Assembly (NCBI GenBank): GCA_963786675.1
Contig: CAWAZY010000003.1
Location: 248,001 to 312,000, forward strand
Direction: 5' to 3'
Length of the DNA stretch: 64,000 bases
DNA from: JAGVSR01 sp963786675
GTDB lineage: Bacteria; Pseudomonadota; Alphaproteobacteria; Rhizobiales; Hyphomicrobiaceae
Positions 30,084 through 38,784 of the stretch are shown piece after piece (positions within the stretch are counted from its first letter, which is position 1; the number at the start of each line of letters is the position of its first letter). A program made the position numbers and the translations under genes. Below the pieces are notes generated by a model. That model saw only the letters and a list, made by a program, of their open reading frames with translations. It was not told where the DNA came from and did no database searches.

Positions 30084-31274
30084 TTGCCGACACTGAGCTT
30101 CCAGGTGAAGTGGCTCGACGGGCTGTCTGGCGACGGCACCGAACAGCTGTTCTGGGACATCAAGCAACCCGGCCTGGGCCTCCGGCTGAGCCCCAAGGGC
30201 GAGCGCACCTTTGTCGCCAGCTACCGCGTCAAGGGCACAGGGAAGCGCCACAGGGTCGTCCTGGGGCCCTACGGCACGCTGACGCTTGATCAGGCCAGGG
30301 AACGGGCTCGCAAGTATGTGAACGCCGCCCTGGACGGCATCGACCTCTATGCTCAACGTGAGGCCCTGGCTGACCGCCTGACCTTCAAGCAGCTGACCGA
30401 CCAGTGGCTCGACCTGCACGTCAGGCCCAAGCGGGCGCCTCGGTCGCTGGAGGACTACGAGAATATCCTGCGCAGATACCTCCTGCCGAAGTTCGGCACC
30501 AAGGTCGCCGAGGAGATTTCGCACCGGGACGTCCTGAAGCTCCACAAGGCCATGGAGAACACGACGAGGAGTGCCGATTACGCCGTGGTGGTGGGAAAAA
30601 TGGCCATCAACTTCGGTATTAAGGCGCAGCTGCTGCCCGAGGCCTTCGCCAACCCGTTCAAGGGCGTCGAGCTGTACGGATACGAGGGCCGGGAGCGGTT
30701 TCTGTCGCCTGCAGAGGCGGAGCGGGTCGGCGAGGCCCTGACCGCCCTGGAGGAGGAGGGGAAGCTCACGACATGGTCTGCCGCCGCGATCCGACTCCTG
30801 ATCCTCACCGGCGCCAGGAAGAGCGAGATTCTGACCCTGCGCTGGGACTGGGTGGACCTGGACCGTGCCGAACTCAACCTGCCAATCTCGAAGACCGGCA
30901 AGAAGCGCATCGACCTCAACGAGGCGGCCCGGGAAGTCCTGGCGAAGGTGCCCAAGCTCAAGGGCAACCCCTTCGTGATCGTGGGGCAGAAGCCGGGCAC
31001 CCACATGGTCTCCATCAACACGCCGTGGCAGCGCGTCCTGGAGAAGGCCGAGGTCGAGAACTGCCGCATCCACGACCTGCGCCACTCGTTCGCGAGCTTC
31101 GCCGCCTCCAACGGCCTCACGCTCCAGATGGTGGGCAAGCTGCTCGGGCATAAGCGGACGCAGACGACGGCTCGGTATGCCCACCTCTTCGATGATGCCC
31201 GCAAGGCGGCGAGCGAGGCAATGGGATCGACCATCGGGCCATTGATCAACAAGAAGCCGGAGGCCGCTGAATGA
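30084..31274 (+). CDS. int: Tyrosine-type site-specific integrase
   Basis: P4-like tyrosine recombinase expected to catalyse integration and excision at the adjacent tRNA-Cys. The 396-residue product has the N-terminal DUF4102-type arm-binding domain (GLGLRLSPKGERTFV, HRVVLGPYGTLTLDQAR), a core-binding domain (FKQLTDQWLDLHV), and the catalytic domain with all residues: Arg in TGARKSEIL, Lys in SKTGKKR, His-x-x-Arg in HDLRHSFAS, His in LLGHK and Tyr in TARYAHLFD. The TTG at 30084 (MPTLSFQVKW) matches family N termini; an in-frame GTG at 30039 would add 15 residues. Overlaps the next gene by 4 bp. Confidence 0.93.
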   Translation: MPTLSFQVKWLDGLSGDGTEQLFWDIKQPGLGLRLSPKGERTFVASYRVKGTGKRHRVVLGPYGTLTLDQARERARKYVNAALDGIDLYAQREALADRLTFKQLTDQWLDLHVRPKRAPRSLEDYENILRRYLLPKFGTKVAEEISHRDVLKLHKAMENTTRSADYAVVVGKMAINFGIKAQLLPEAFANPFKGVELYGYEGRERFLSPAEAERVGEALTALEEEGKLTTWSAAAIRLLILTGARKSEILTLRWDWVDLDRAELNLPISKTGKKRIDLNEAAREVLAKVPKLKGNPFVIVGQKPGTHMVSINTPWQRVLEKAEVENCRIHDLRHSFASFAASNGLTLQMVGKLLGHKRTQTTARYAHLFDDARKAASEAMGSTIGPLINKKPEAAE

Positions 31275-32029
31275 GCCGCCGGAAGAGCCCAAAGGACAGC
31301 AAGCTCGAAGATCAGCAGCGGCGCTGGGCTGAAGCCAATGCACGCCTGCCACGGGTGTTTCGGACGTCAGAGCAGGCAGGCTCGGAGCTTGGACAATCGC
31401 TCGATGGCCAGCTGAACCCCTTTTTCCACGAGCTTCTTGTTGTTGCGATGGCCGCGCACAGCAAGATTTTATGCGATGCGGTGTACGAGGTCGTGCGCTT
31501 GGGGTTGACCGGACAGGACTACCACTACCGACTGAATGAGATCGAGCAGCAGGTCGAGCAGCGCAATCAGCGCATGTTCGATATTGCTCTCGTGCAGCTC
31601 GCACTGGGCAGTTCAGAACGGGAAGCGGGCCGAGAGATCGCGGCTGCACTAGGCGGTCACGCCTCCTTCGAGCGAGCTACCGACGCTGGACGCAAGTTCA
31701 TTGCCGAGGCCGCCGCACCCACAAGCGATGATCATCCTGTGATGCCTCTTCTCGGTCTGGTCCTAGATGTGCCGCTCGCCGAGCGGCGCGGGCATCTGAA
31801 GGCGGTGAGGAGCGTGCTCGATCTCGGCGACGACGCACTCACACGCGATGAGGCCGAGGTCGTCCTGATGGGCTGTATGAAATGTCTGCACGACGTGGAC
31901 GACGAGGGCCTCGGTCGCCTAATCTCGGAGCGCTTGGAATACGGTAAGCCTAGCCGCCCGAGGGCGCGGATCAAAATCAACGCCGAGGCTCGCGCTCGAC
32001 TGCTGGGCCTGCCAAAGGCTGCCGAGTGA
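31271..32029 (+). CDS. Hypothetical protein coupled to the integrase
   Basis: Not recognised. The 252-residue product is highly charged and mostly helical, with no signal peptide or membrane segment. Its ATG overlaps the integrase stop (ATGA), so it is translated in the same transcript and could assist recombination or be a passenger. The CMKCLHDVDDEG segment and EIEQQVEQRNQR helix are the only notable parts. Codon use resembles the integrase. Confidence 0.75.
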   Translation: MSRRKSPKDSKLEDQQRRWAEANARLPRVFRTSEQAGSELGQSLDGQLNPFFHELLVVAMAAHSKILCDAVYEVVRLGLTGQDYHYRLNEIEQQVEQRNQRMFDIALVQLALGSSEREAGREIAAALGGHASFERATDAGRKFIAEAAAPTSDDHPVMPLLGLVLDVPLAERRGHLKAVRSVLDLGDDALTRDEAEVVLMGCMKCLHDVDDEGLGRLISERLEYGKPSRPRARIKINAEARARLLGLPKAAE

Positions 32030-32033
32030 CGAT

Positions 32034-32423
32034 CTATGGGTAGAACTCGGCGAACCTGACTTCCAGCCTCGCCCGGTCTGGCAGGTCCTCCATCCGGGAC
32101 GGCAACCGCAGGCGGGTGCCATTGAGAGCCTTCAGGCCCTGCTCGAACATCGGCCCGTCATTCATGGACAGCAGCCGAGGGCTGACGTGGATCATGTAGT
32201 CGGGATCGATGCCGATCAAATTGGCGTCGTAGGCGGCGTGGTGGAATTTCGACATCGGGATGCCGTTCGAGACCACGGGCTGCCCGAGGGCTTCGTCGGC
32301 ATCTGGGATGATATGAGCGGCGTCCAGGAGCCGGGGCTCTGGCAATCCTGTGAAGGCGCAGCGCCCCGCGTAAGCGGTCAGGACGGCTTCGCGGAAAGTC
32401 GCCTGATGCAGACGTTGGCGGAG
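32034..32423 (-). pseudogene. 5'-truncated HNH endonuclease
   Basis: On the minus strand the frame runs from just after a TAG (32424-32426) and encodes the C-terminal HNH module: FREAVLTAYAGRCAFTG, then LLDAAHIIPDADEALGQP, NGIPMSKFHHAAYD, NLIGIDPDYMIHVSP and a terminal FAEFYP. This matches the last 130 residues of a roughly 290-330 residue HNH restriction-type endonuclease; the N-terminal domain is missing and no good start codon precedes it. It ends 5 bp from the convergent hypothetical gene. A complete but different HNH endonuclease lies at 41571. Confidence 0.75.
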
Positions 32424-32557
32424 CTAGAGCAGCAGTCACGATGAGCCGCTACCCATCATCTTTTCGCTTGCCGATTACGCGACCTATCGAGCACTCTTCC
32501 AAAACACCCAGCGTTATCTGAAGGGTGGATTACATGAGAGGTTGGAAGGGGTGCCTC

Positions 32558-32992
32558 ATGCGTGCAGTGATCGTTTCTCCCTTGATAGCAATCTGTTGCG
32601 CGGCTTCGGCGGCAGGTGCCGGGGACGTGTTACCACCGTCACAATCATGCGCAGAGAAAATTCCACTCGTAATGAAGTGCTCGTCGAAAGATGAGAACGG
32701 AAACACTTACGCCAATTGCGAAGCCTACGTGACGTTAGTGCAGCAGGGTCAGAGCACTCATCTTTACGGTTGCGAACTGCGAATACGTCCAGCCATCCTC
32801 GATAAGGTGTCGGTGGAAGTGTTGAATATCACTGACCAGAATTTCCAGCTTCGCGGCGTCAAGTTTACATCGAACTTGCAGCCGGGCGAGTCTCAAGTCC
32901 AAGTAGTGGCGCAGCGTCCAGATAAGATAGTCGAGCCGACAGTCGTTCGTGCACTCGTTCGAGTGGCAGGTGTGACCAAAATCAAAGAATAA
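32558..32992 (+). CDS. Small secreted hypothetical protein
   Basis: Not recognised. The 144-residue product has a signal peptide (MRAVIVSPLIAICCAASAAGAG) and a mature part with three or four cysteines (QSCAEKIPLVMKCSS, ANCEAYV, YGCELRI) likely to form disulfides. The start is taken at 32558, where GGAAGGGG lies 7 nt upstream; an in-frame start at 32525 is less likely. Cargo gene of the island. Confidence 0.7.
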   Translation: MRAVIVSPLIAICCAASAAGAGDVLPPSQSCAEKIPLVMKCSSKDENGNTYANCEAYVTLVQQGQSTHLYGCELRIRPAILDKVSVEVLNITDQNFQLRGVKFTSNLQPGESQVQVVAQRPDKIVEPTVVRALVRVAGVTKIKE

Positions 32993-33203
32993 GACGGGAC
33001 CGTCGGTGTGTTGGCTCGATTGGTACCTCATGATTAAACGCGACGGTACCAAAGGGAGCGAGGCGCCGGACTGACCCGGTCGAAGCTGATTGCTTCGCTG
33101 TTAAGCGTGGCTGGCGCCAGGGCGCCAGAGTGTGGCGAATTTCGTGTCACACGGGTTGGTCTATTCCGCGTGCAAGGGTCAACTCGAACAGGAGGATGCC
33201 GTC

Positions 33204-33431
33204 ATGGCAAAACCCTCGCATCGCGCCTACACCGTCATCAAACGTTAAGGCAAAGAAGACTACTGGTTGAACCTGGGCGTCTGCTTCCCTCATGAAGACG
33301 GCGAAGGTTTCAACCTTCTCCTCCAAGCCTTACCACTCGACGGCAAGGTGGTGCTCAGAACCTACGAGGAGCAGCCCGAGGAAGAAGAACAACCCAAATC
33401 CAAGGGCAAGACCCAGTACCACAAGAAATAG
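33204..33431 (+). pseudogene. Small conserved ORF interrupted by an in-frame TAA at codon 15
   Basis: A strong AGGAGG site 8 nt upstream starts a frame MAKPSHRAYTVIKR, then TAA (33246-33248), and the same frame continues for 60 codons as GKEDYWLNLGVCFPHEDG, GFNLLLQALPLDGKVVLR and a Lys/Glu-rich tail ending in TAG at 33429. The distal part resembles the small (about 70-residue) proteins often found on mobile elements, so a single codon change (for example GAA or AAA to TAA) would explain the break. It could be a pseudogene, a sequence error or a site of stop readthrough. A terminator hairpin follows. Confidence 0.75.
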
Positions 33432-33461
33432 ACCGATCGCGTGTGCGATCACAGCACCTTG

Positions 33462-33497
33462 AAAGCCGCCAGCATCACCGCTAGCGGCTTTTTATTT
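33462..33497 (+). terminator. Rho-independent terminator
   Basis: Inverted repeat AAAGCCGC (33462-33469) / GCGGCTTT (33484-33491) followed by tttattttg, 30 bp after the interrupted small ORF. Confidence 0.75.
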
Positions 33498-33597
33498 TGC
33501 ACCGTTCCGCTGCCATGACGGTTGCCACCGCTCGTCAGGCGGCGTAATTTCAACTCGGTCCAGGACCACTTGTGGGATGTTGTTTTGGGAGTGTGAA

Positions 33598-34080
33598 ATG
33601 TCCATAACCCGCGCAACTCCGATAGCACTCGCATTTGCTTTGGCTTCGTCGGCCTCCGCCCAGACCTGGAGTGGCCCCACGTTCAATCCGGTGATCGCTG
33701 GCGTGCCCCTCTATTGTACAAGTTATGGGGGCCAACCCGTTGCGTTTGTTCCCAACCCGACACTGAACGATGTCGGGCGCGCACTCCCCGGCATGCCACC
33801 CCGGATCGAGCTAAATCCACTGGTACTCGCGCAACTCAGTCCGAAAATGCAACTGTTCTGGTACGGGCACGAATGCGCACACCACGTGCTCGGACCTGCT
33901 AACAGTGAGAGCAATGCCGATTGCTGGGCGATCAAAACCATGCGCAATCAAGGACTGCTACAGCAAAGCGAGATCCCTCAACTCCAGCAACAGATCATCA
34001 ACACGCCGGGCTCTATGTGGGGTCATCTTCCGGGACCGGCGCGGGGAGGTCTTTTCGCTGCCTGTTATGCAAGTCCCTGA
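33598..34080 (+). CDS. Secreted putative metallopeptidase (HECAH motif)
   Basis: The 160-residue product has a signal peptide (TPIALAFALASSASAQ) and a short mature domain. It contains a zincin motif in MQLFWYGHECAHHVLG, with HECAH at residues 91-95, followed by ESNADCWAIKTM, whose Glu/Asp could be the third zinc ligand and second-shell residue as in gluzincin-like enzymes. Cysteines at YCTSYG and DCWAI could pair. No named family was recognised; peptidase activity is inferred only from the motif. ATG 33598 is preferred because the signal peptide starts there. Confidence 0.72.
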   Translation: MSITRATPIALAFALASSASAQTWSGPTFNPVIAGVPLYCTSYGGQPVAFVPNPTLNDVGRALPGMPPRIELNPLVLAQLSPKMQLFWYGHECAHHVLGPANSESNADCWAIKTMRNQGLLQQSEIPQLQQQIINTPGSMWGHLPGPARGGLFAACYASP

Positions 34081-34117
34081 GTAGTTACCCGATCGCACCT
34101 GCGATCAAGGCCAGTCG

Positions 34118-34291
34118 TCAAGAGACGACCCCTGAAGCCTTCAGCAAGACATAGCCGAGGCCAATCCAAAAGCCGACGGCCAGCACAGTCATCGCAATGT
34201 CGAGCCAATCAACACGCTGCCATCGCGGCAATTCTGCCTGACGCTCACGCCAGCGCCGGTTCTCTTCCCCGATTTGTTCCCAATGGCCCAT
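34118..34291 (-). CDS. Small single-pass membrane protein
   Basis: A 57-residue product (MGHWEQIGEENRRWRER...) with one hydrophobic helix near the C terminus (IAMTVLAVGFWIGLGYVLL). AGGA lies 8 nt upstream of the ATG at 34291. It lies 19 bp downstream of another small minus-strand ORF. Function unknown. Confidence 0.55.
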   Translation of the reverse strand: MGHWEQIGEENRRWRERQAELPRWQRVDWLDIAMTVLAVGFWIGLGYVLLKASGVVS

Positions 34292-34310
34292 GAGAGCGAT
34301 CCTAGCACGG

Positions 34311-34505
34311 TCAGTGGCGGACCCAAGCCCTACAGGCGATTGACTGACCAGGGTCACACAGCCAATCGAGCAGGTCGGCGACGTCGCTCTCCGTCAGGGC
34401 CTCCAGCAAGGCCTGAAAACCTTCAGGGTCGCTCTCCTGAATCCGGTGAAACTCGAATTCGGACAGGTCGTAAATGGCTTTCGCGGAGGCGAGTGTCACG
34501 CTCAT
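34311..34505 (-). CDS. Small acidic hypothetical protein
   Basis: A 64-residue product (MSVTLASAKAIYDLSEFEF) with helices rich in Glu/Asp (IQESDPEGFQALLEALTES, DVADLLDWLCD). No clear ribosome site was seen, so the start is uncertain. It may form a pair with the small membrane protein just downstream. Function unknown. Confidence 0.45.
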   Translation of the reverse strand: MSVTLASAKAIYDLSEFEFHRIQESDPEGFQALLEALTESDVADLLDWLCDPGQSIACRAWVRH

Positions 34506-34975
34506 GGACGCAGTATGCGGGGTGCCCTGCAGGCGGGGATAAGTTATTCCGCCGGCCCGTTCGTGCACACGGTCGCGCTCCTGAATTTCAGCCCTTCGTG
34601 CTGGTCGAACCCGTCCGCCGACTGTCCAAAACAGATCAGCGGCAGATAGCAGCCTTCGCCTCGGAGTTTCTGAAAATGGGCGAACGTCTAGGCACCACAA
34701 TCCCAAAGCAGTCATGTCCTAGTGTCGTCAGCTGATTTCCTTGCCGAAGCTGCTACGAACGACTGGATCAATGAGGTCTGCTGAGGGCCAAAAGCAGTCT
34801 CTTGAACTAGTCAATTAAGTCGGAGAGTGGTCGTGTCTCGACCGTTTAAGCCGATTGTGGGACAGCGGTAGTGCCACGTTGTAGAGTGGAGGAAGGTTCG
34901 GTTTTTTCATGTCGCCAGGGTAAGTGGCGGGGATAGTTCAGTCGCAAGGTAAGACGCTGCGTTTGGGGGCAGGTA
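34506..34975. other. Intergenic region without a supported gene
   Basis: About 470 bp between divergent units. Nothing in either strand looks coding. It should contain the promoter for the 34976 gene and for the small minus-strand pair. Confidence 0.5.
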
Positions 34976-35749
34976 GTGGAGCGTAGCTCAAAGGGCCGCA
35001 AAATTGTCAGTCCGGTGTCGGCGTCGGGGGAGCAACCTGAGCCGCCCGCCAGAGAGTGGAAGAATTATTTCTGGGAAGGCGGGGCTTCAGCCCATGTACA
35101 AGCGTTAGCTGCCGTATTCGCAGTCGGCTATGCCGTTTGGACGGTCACCAGTTGGAAAGAGCAAGAAGTCTCGAAACGTCGCAGCGAACTTGCATACGAA
35201 ATCCTGCGGCGCGTCGGCGAGGTTGATAAAGGCGGTTACTGGAGTGACTACGGCTATTCGGGGGACATCGGAGAGCAAAAAGAGGAGAGCTTCGACGACT
35301 TCCTCGCCAGGATAATGGGGAGCGAGGACAGGAAACAGAACGAGCAGCTCAAGTTGAAGATGGATGAGCTTGAACTGTACGGGGCGATCGCAACGATTAC
35401 GTTCAAGAATTTCAAGCTCGATACCGCGATGGAGTCAATGATTGCCAGCATCAGGCGAGGCAAGGGGTGTTACGACGCGCTCGCTGAAGCAGCCAAAGTG
35501 CCGGCTGCGCAGAGACTGGGAAAGTGGTCGGCAGACGTGACACAGTTGGCAGCTGGTCTTGGTTTTGAGCGCGAGGGGGTCAAAGAGAAGGTGAAGGCGA
35601 AGTCATGCGGGGACACGGCAAGGGATTACGAGCACGCGAAACGCATCAAAGAGATGCTGATTCCCGAACTCGAAATGAGTGATCGACTTGCCGAGGAAGG
35701 GCCTGATCGGTCGTCGTTCTGGGATCCGAACGAGCCGGACCCCAAATAG
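34976..35749 (+). CDS. Hypothetical protein with one membrane segment, partner of the HEAGH gene
   Basis: Not recognised. The 257-residue product (GTG start) has one hydrophobic segment at about residues 38-58 (AHVQALAAVFAVGYAVWTVTSW) and a long charged, mostly helical cytoplasmic-looking remainder (SKRRSELAYEILRRVGEV, NEQLKLKMDELELYG), with conserved-looking Cys residues at KGCYDAL and KSCGDTA. It is followed after 36 bp by a peptidase-like gene, so the two may work together as a membrane-bound unit. Base composition is less GC-rich than the core genes. Confidence 0.68.
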   Translation: MERSSKGRKIVSPVSASGEQPEPPAREWKNYFWEGGASAHVQALAAVFAVGYAVWTVTSWKEQEVSKRRSELAYEILRRVGEVDKGGYWSDYGYSGDIGEQKEESFDDFLARIMGSEDRKQNEQLKLKMDELELYGAIATITFKNFKLDTAMESMIASIRRGKGCYDALAEAAKVPAAQRLGKWSADVTQLAAGLGFEREGVKEKVKAKSCGDTARDYEHAKRIKEMLIPELEMSDRLAEEGPDRSSFWDPNEPDPK

Positions 35750-35785
35750 AAGCCCTCGACAATTCTAGTCGAAAGCTAGCACCTC

Positions 35786-36406
35786 GTGGCAGAGGCCATC
35801 CAGAAAGACGGTGCGCTCACTTGGCGGAGGCAAAACGTGGCTGAGACATTCATGGAAGGCGTGCGCAGGGTGTCCCGGCACGAAGCTGGGCATTACATCG
35901 TCGGCGAAGTGAACGGGTTTGCGATGGGGCAGCTTCGGTACATTCCTGGTAAAGAGGCTGGGGCTCAGGGGATGTTCATCAGGCCGGTCAAGAACCTTGA
36001 AGACGTGCTCCAACTCATCGACCAGCGCGCGGAAGTGCTGCTGGCTGGGGTCATAGCTGAGACATGGGACAGCGATGACAAGGTTTGGAGTCAGAAGGCC
36101 AACCAACGATTCACCGAGGAGGGGGCGCGACAGGATAAAGCAAAGTTCGCGGAGCTCCTTTATCTGCGACAGTCGATTGTCGGAACTGCGGACGTGGCAC
36201 AGCATCAGAAGGGCATCTCTCAGCACGAGAGTAAGCTTGCTGAGGACTGCGCAAGGAAGATTGCAGACAACATCGAAATCGTGTTGGAGCTGGCTGAGAA
36301 GTTCGGAAAGAGATTGGATTCGACGGACCTCTCGGTGACGATGGAGAGGGCAGAGATTGAAGCGCTACCCAAGTTCAAGGAGCGGTTTCTGAGAGCCGCT
36401 GGTTAA
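35786..36406 (+). CDS. Stand-alone M41-like (FtsH protease-like) peptidase domain protein
   Basis: The 206-residue product has RVSRHEAGHYIVGEVNGF near the N terminus (HEAGH at residues 32-36), the sequence pattern of the FtsH/M41 peptidase helix. There is no AAA+ ATPase domain and no membrane segment, unlike FtsH (about 620 residues). A following helical region (VLQLIDQRAEVLLAGVIAE) resembles the part of M41 domains after the zinc helix, which supplies the third ligand. GTG start at 35786. Operon with the preceding one-TM protein. Activity is inferred only from the motif; related ATPase-free M41-like proteins occur in accessory DNA. Confidence 0.72.
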   Translation: MAEAIQKDGALTWRRQNVAETFMEGVRRVSRHEAGHYIVGEVNGFAMGQLRYIPGKEAGAQGMFIRPVKNLEDVLQLIDQRAEVLLAGVIAETWDSDDKVWSQKANQRFTEEGARQDKAKFAELLYLRQSIVGTADVAQHQKGISQHESKLAEDCARKIADNIEIVLELAEKFGKRLDSTDLSVTMERAEIEALPKFKERFLRAAG

Positions 36407-36588
36407 ATTATTTGAAGGGGTGTTGTATTCAAATTTCTGACTCAGCACGACCTGCAGGCAAGAGGCATGCAAACGCATCGGCGCGACAGTCAAGTCGCCT
36501 CAAGGTGGCAATCGATTGCTTGCAGCAGACTTCCGGATTGGGTCAAGAACGACGGTTCGCAGAATTGCGGTCGGAGAGCGGGAATGTC

Positions 36589-37119
36589 TCAGCTGCCGGG
36601 AAGTGCATCCTTGCACTCGTTTCCCCGGAGCTTGGCGCGCCAGCAACCAGGGTGCTCGAAAGCTCCCGCCCACAGGCCAGCGCCAGCGCGCCGTGCCTCG
36701 TCCTCTTCGCCCACGTACCGCTCGCTGTACCGGCGGAAAGCCACGGCACGCCCCTGGCGCACCAGCTCGGCATTGAGGTCTAAGCCGGATGGCAGGCGGC
36801 AGACGGCGAGCGTCCGCCAAAATCTGTCTTTGCCGACCGCTTCACAGGTGACCGGCTGACCCTTCGTCAGGTCGACCAGGGTGCGCACGGTGGTGGCGCC
36901 GCAGTCGTAGGGTTGGCCAAGGCTATCCTGGCACTCCTGGCCACGCTCTGGCGCATCGATGCCCTCCAGGCGGATGCGGGTGCCCGCAACCTCAATCGTG
37001 TCACCGTCGATGATGCGGGCCTTGCCGCTGATGGCGTCTGCCGCGTGGGCACCGGCGGCGTACAGGCCCACGAGGGCGAACAGGGTAGTGGTGCGCTTGG
37101 CAGGGATTCGGTTGAGCAT
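36589..37119 (-). CDS. Secreted thermonuclease family protein
   Basis: Staphylococcal-nuclease-like (SNase/TNase) domain, a Ca-dependent DNA/RNA nuclease fold. The 176-residue product begins with a signal peptide (TTTLFALVGLYAAGAHA) followed by the OB-fold: ARIIDGDTIEVAGTRIRLEGIDAPE split here as IDGDTIEV and IRLEGIDAPERGQ (active-site Asp and Arg), FWRTLAVC, LNAELVRQGRAVAF and RYSERYVGEEDEARRAGAGLW. Six cysteines suggest periplasmic disulfides. Length and motifs fit small bacterial thermonucleases. Confidence 0.88.
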   Translation of the reverse strand: MLNRIPAKRTTTLFALVGLYAAGAHAADAISGKARIIDGDTIEVAGTRIRLEGIDAPERGQECQDSLGQPYDCGATTVRTLVDLTKGQPVTCEAVGKDRFWRTLAVCRLPSGLDLNAELVRQGRAVAFRRYSERYVGEEDEARRAGAGLWAGAFEHPGCWRAKLRGNECKDALPGS

Positions 37120-37429
37120 GCTGTCTCAACGGCGTGTCGAGCCGAATCCGTCGCGCACGCGTGTCGGCTGCTCGGGTTGAGCAGAGTATCCGCCTCCACC
37201 CATCGAGGTCAGCTTTGATATCCAGAGCCAACATGCATCGTATGATGCCTCGTAGTCAGCCCTTAACCCGGAGCGGAACAAGATTGCGTAGTTCTCATCC
37301 CTCCCGCGGACCGCAATAGAACCGCCGTTAACACGCCCTTCATATTTTTCTTGAAGATTCGATCAAGTAAATACTCATTTAGGCTTTCCTACGTATCCTG
37401 CGCATTTAATGGGTCGCGCGGGAGTAAAA

Positions 37430-38695
37430 ATGTTCCCAAATTTCAACAGCGCTTGGCGCGCCCTGGTCAGCGACCAGCGCGGCGGGGTAGCAATCGTCTT
37501 TGCGCTGAGTCTCCTGCCATTGTTTGCTGCCGGCGGTTTGGCCGTCGACTACGCCAAGGCAGAACGTCTACGAAGTAGGTTACAGGCAGCTGCCAACTCC
37601 GCAGCGCTTGCCGCTGGCAGCGCCCTCGGACTTGACGTTACAGGCCGGATCGCGCACGGCGCCCGAGTTTTCACTTCGAACATATCGGTCGAATTCGGAA
37701 CCATCACCCCAAATATCAATATTGACGGAGATGGTATCGTTACTGTGTCAGCGGGCGCGCCGAGCGAAAACTCCCTTATGAAAGTCTTGGGCTACGACCA
37801 CATTGATGTTTCCGTCGTATCGCGCTCTAAGGGTGCTGGGGCAAGTGGTGAGATTGTCTTGGTTCTCGACTACTCAAGTTCCATGACGTCGGATGCAGGC
37901 GGCGGTAAAGAACGGTGGCAAGCCATGCGCGACGCCGCCATAGATATGATTGAGAGACTGACCAACGGGCTGCCAAATCCTGCGCTCAAGATTGGTCTCG
38001 TACCTTTCGCCGATGGCGTCTACTTGTCGCTACCGGGACAATACGTTCTGGGTGGGACAACAGGCGTCACCTGGAGCAATTGCACCTACGACCGTAAATG
38101 GCCCTACGTCCGAGAAGACACGACTCCTGATACGTTTAACGATGAAACAAAATGGGGTCGGACGGACAGCAACGACACTATAGACGCTGATGAGTATAGC
38201 GATTGTTCGAACTTCTCGTCGAGGAATCTGGTTGTAAAGCCACTGACAATTGACCATTCCGCAGTCATCGCCCAACTGCACGCGATGACGCCCCACGAGG
38301 GAACAAACATCTCAGCCGGAATGTCGATTGGTTGGCACGTCATCTCACCCAACGAGCCGTTCGTCGAAGGGGCCGACTATAACACGGGGGAGAAGACCAT
38401 AATTCTGCTCACAGACGGTGAGCAAACCACGGAGTCGTTTGGACCGGGCAGTTCATTCGAAGACTCGGCTGGTGAACAAAATCTCGCTGACATGTGTACA
38501 GCTGCGAAGGCAAAAGGGGTTCACATTATCACGGTGGCATTCAGCGACGACATTGGTACTTCAACCCTAAACCGTCTGAAGAATTGCGCCTCGTCAGACG
38601 ACTACTTCTACAATCCGCAAGATGGGAAAGAGCTCGCCGACGCATTTGGCGAAATATCGAAGGGCCTCGGGACAGCTGCGGTGCTTATCAAATGA
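37430..38695 (+). CDS. TadG-like pilus assembly protein with von Willebrand factor A domain
   Basis: The 421-residue product begins with a TadE/TadG-type N terminus: a short basic region then a hydrophobic helix (GGVAIVFALSLLPLFAAGGLAVDYAKA), as in Flp/Tad pilus minor components. It is followed by a VWA domain with the MIDAS motif as VLDYSSSMTS, NISAGMSIGW and ILLTDGEQT. Start at 37430 is chosen because GGGAG lies 5 nt upstream; an ATG at 37409 is in frame. No other tad gene is present nearby, so it is an isolated copy. Function in surface adhesion is inferred. Confidence 0.85.
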   Translation: MFPNFNSAWRALVSDQRGGVAIVFALSLLPLFAAGGLAVDYAKAERLRSRLQAAANSAALAAGSALGLDVTGRIAHGARVFTSNISVEFGTITPNINIDGDGIVTVSAGAPSENSLMKVLGYDHIDVSVVSRSKGAGASGEIVLVLDYSSSMTSDAGGGKERWQAMRDAAIDMIERLTNGLPNPALKIGLVPFADGVYLSLPGQYVLGGTTGVTWSNCTYDRKWPYVREDTTPDTFNDETKWGRTDSNDTIDADEYSDCSNFSSRNLVVKPLTIDHSAVIAQLHAMTPHEGTNISAGMSIGWHVISPNEPFVEGADYNTGEKTIILLTDGEQTTESFGPGSSFEDSAGEQNLADMCTAAKAKGVHIITVAFSDDIGTSTLNRLKNCASSDDYFYNPQDGKELADAFGEISKGLGTAAVLIK

Positions 38696-38784
38696 GGGTT
38701 CGATCGGCGCCCTTAGGTCTGAAGGGGGGCGCCCGCTGCCTTGTTGCCTTTGACCACGACCTCAGCCCGATCGATAAAGGGCTT

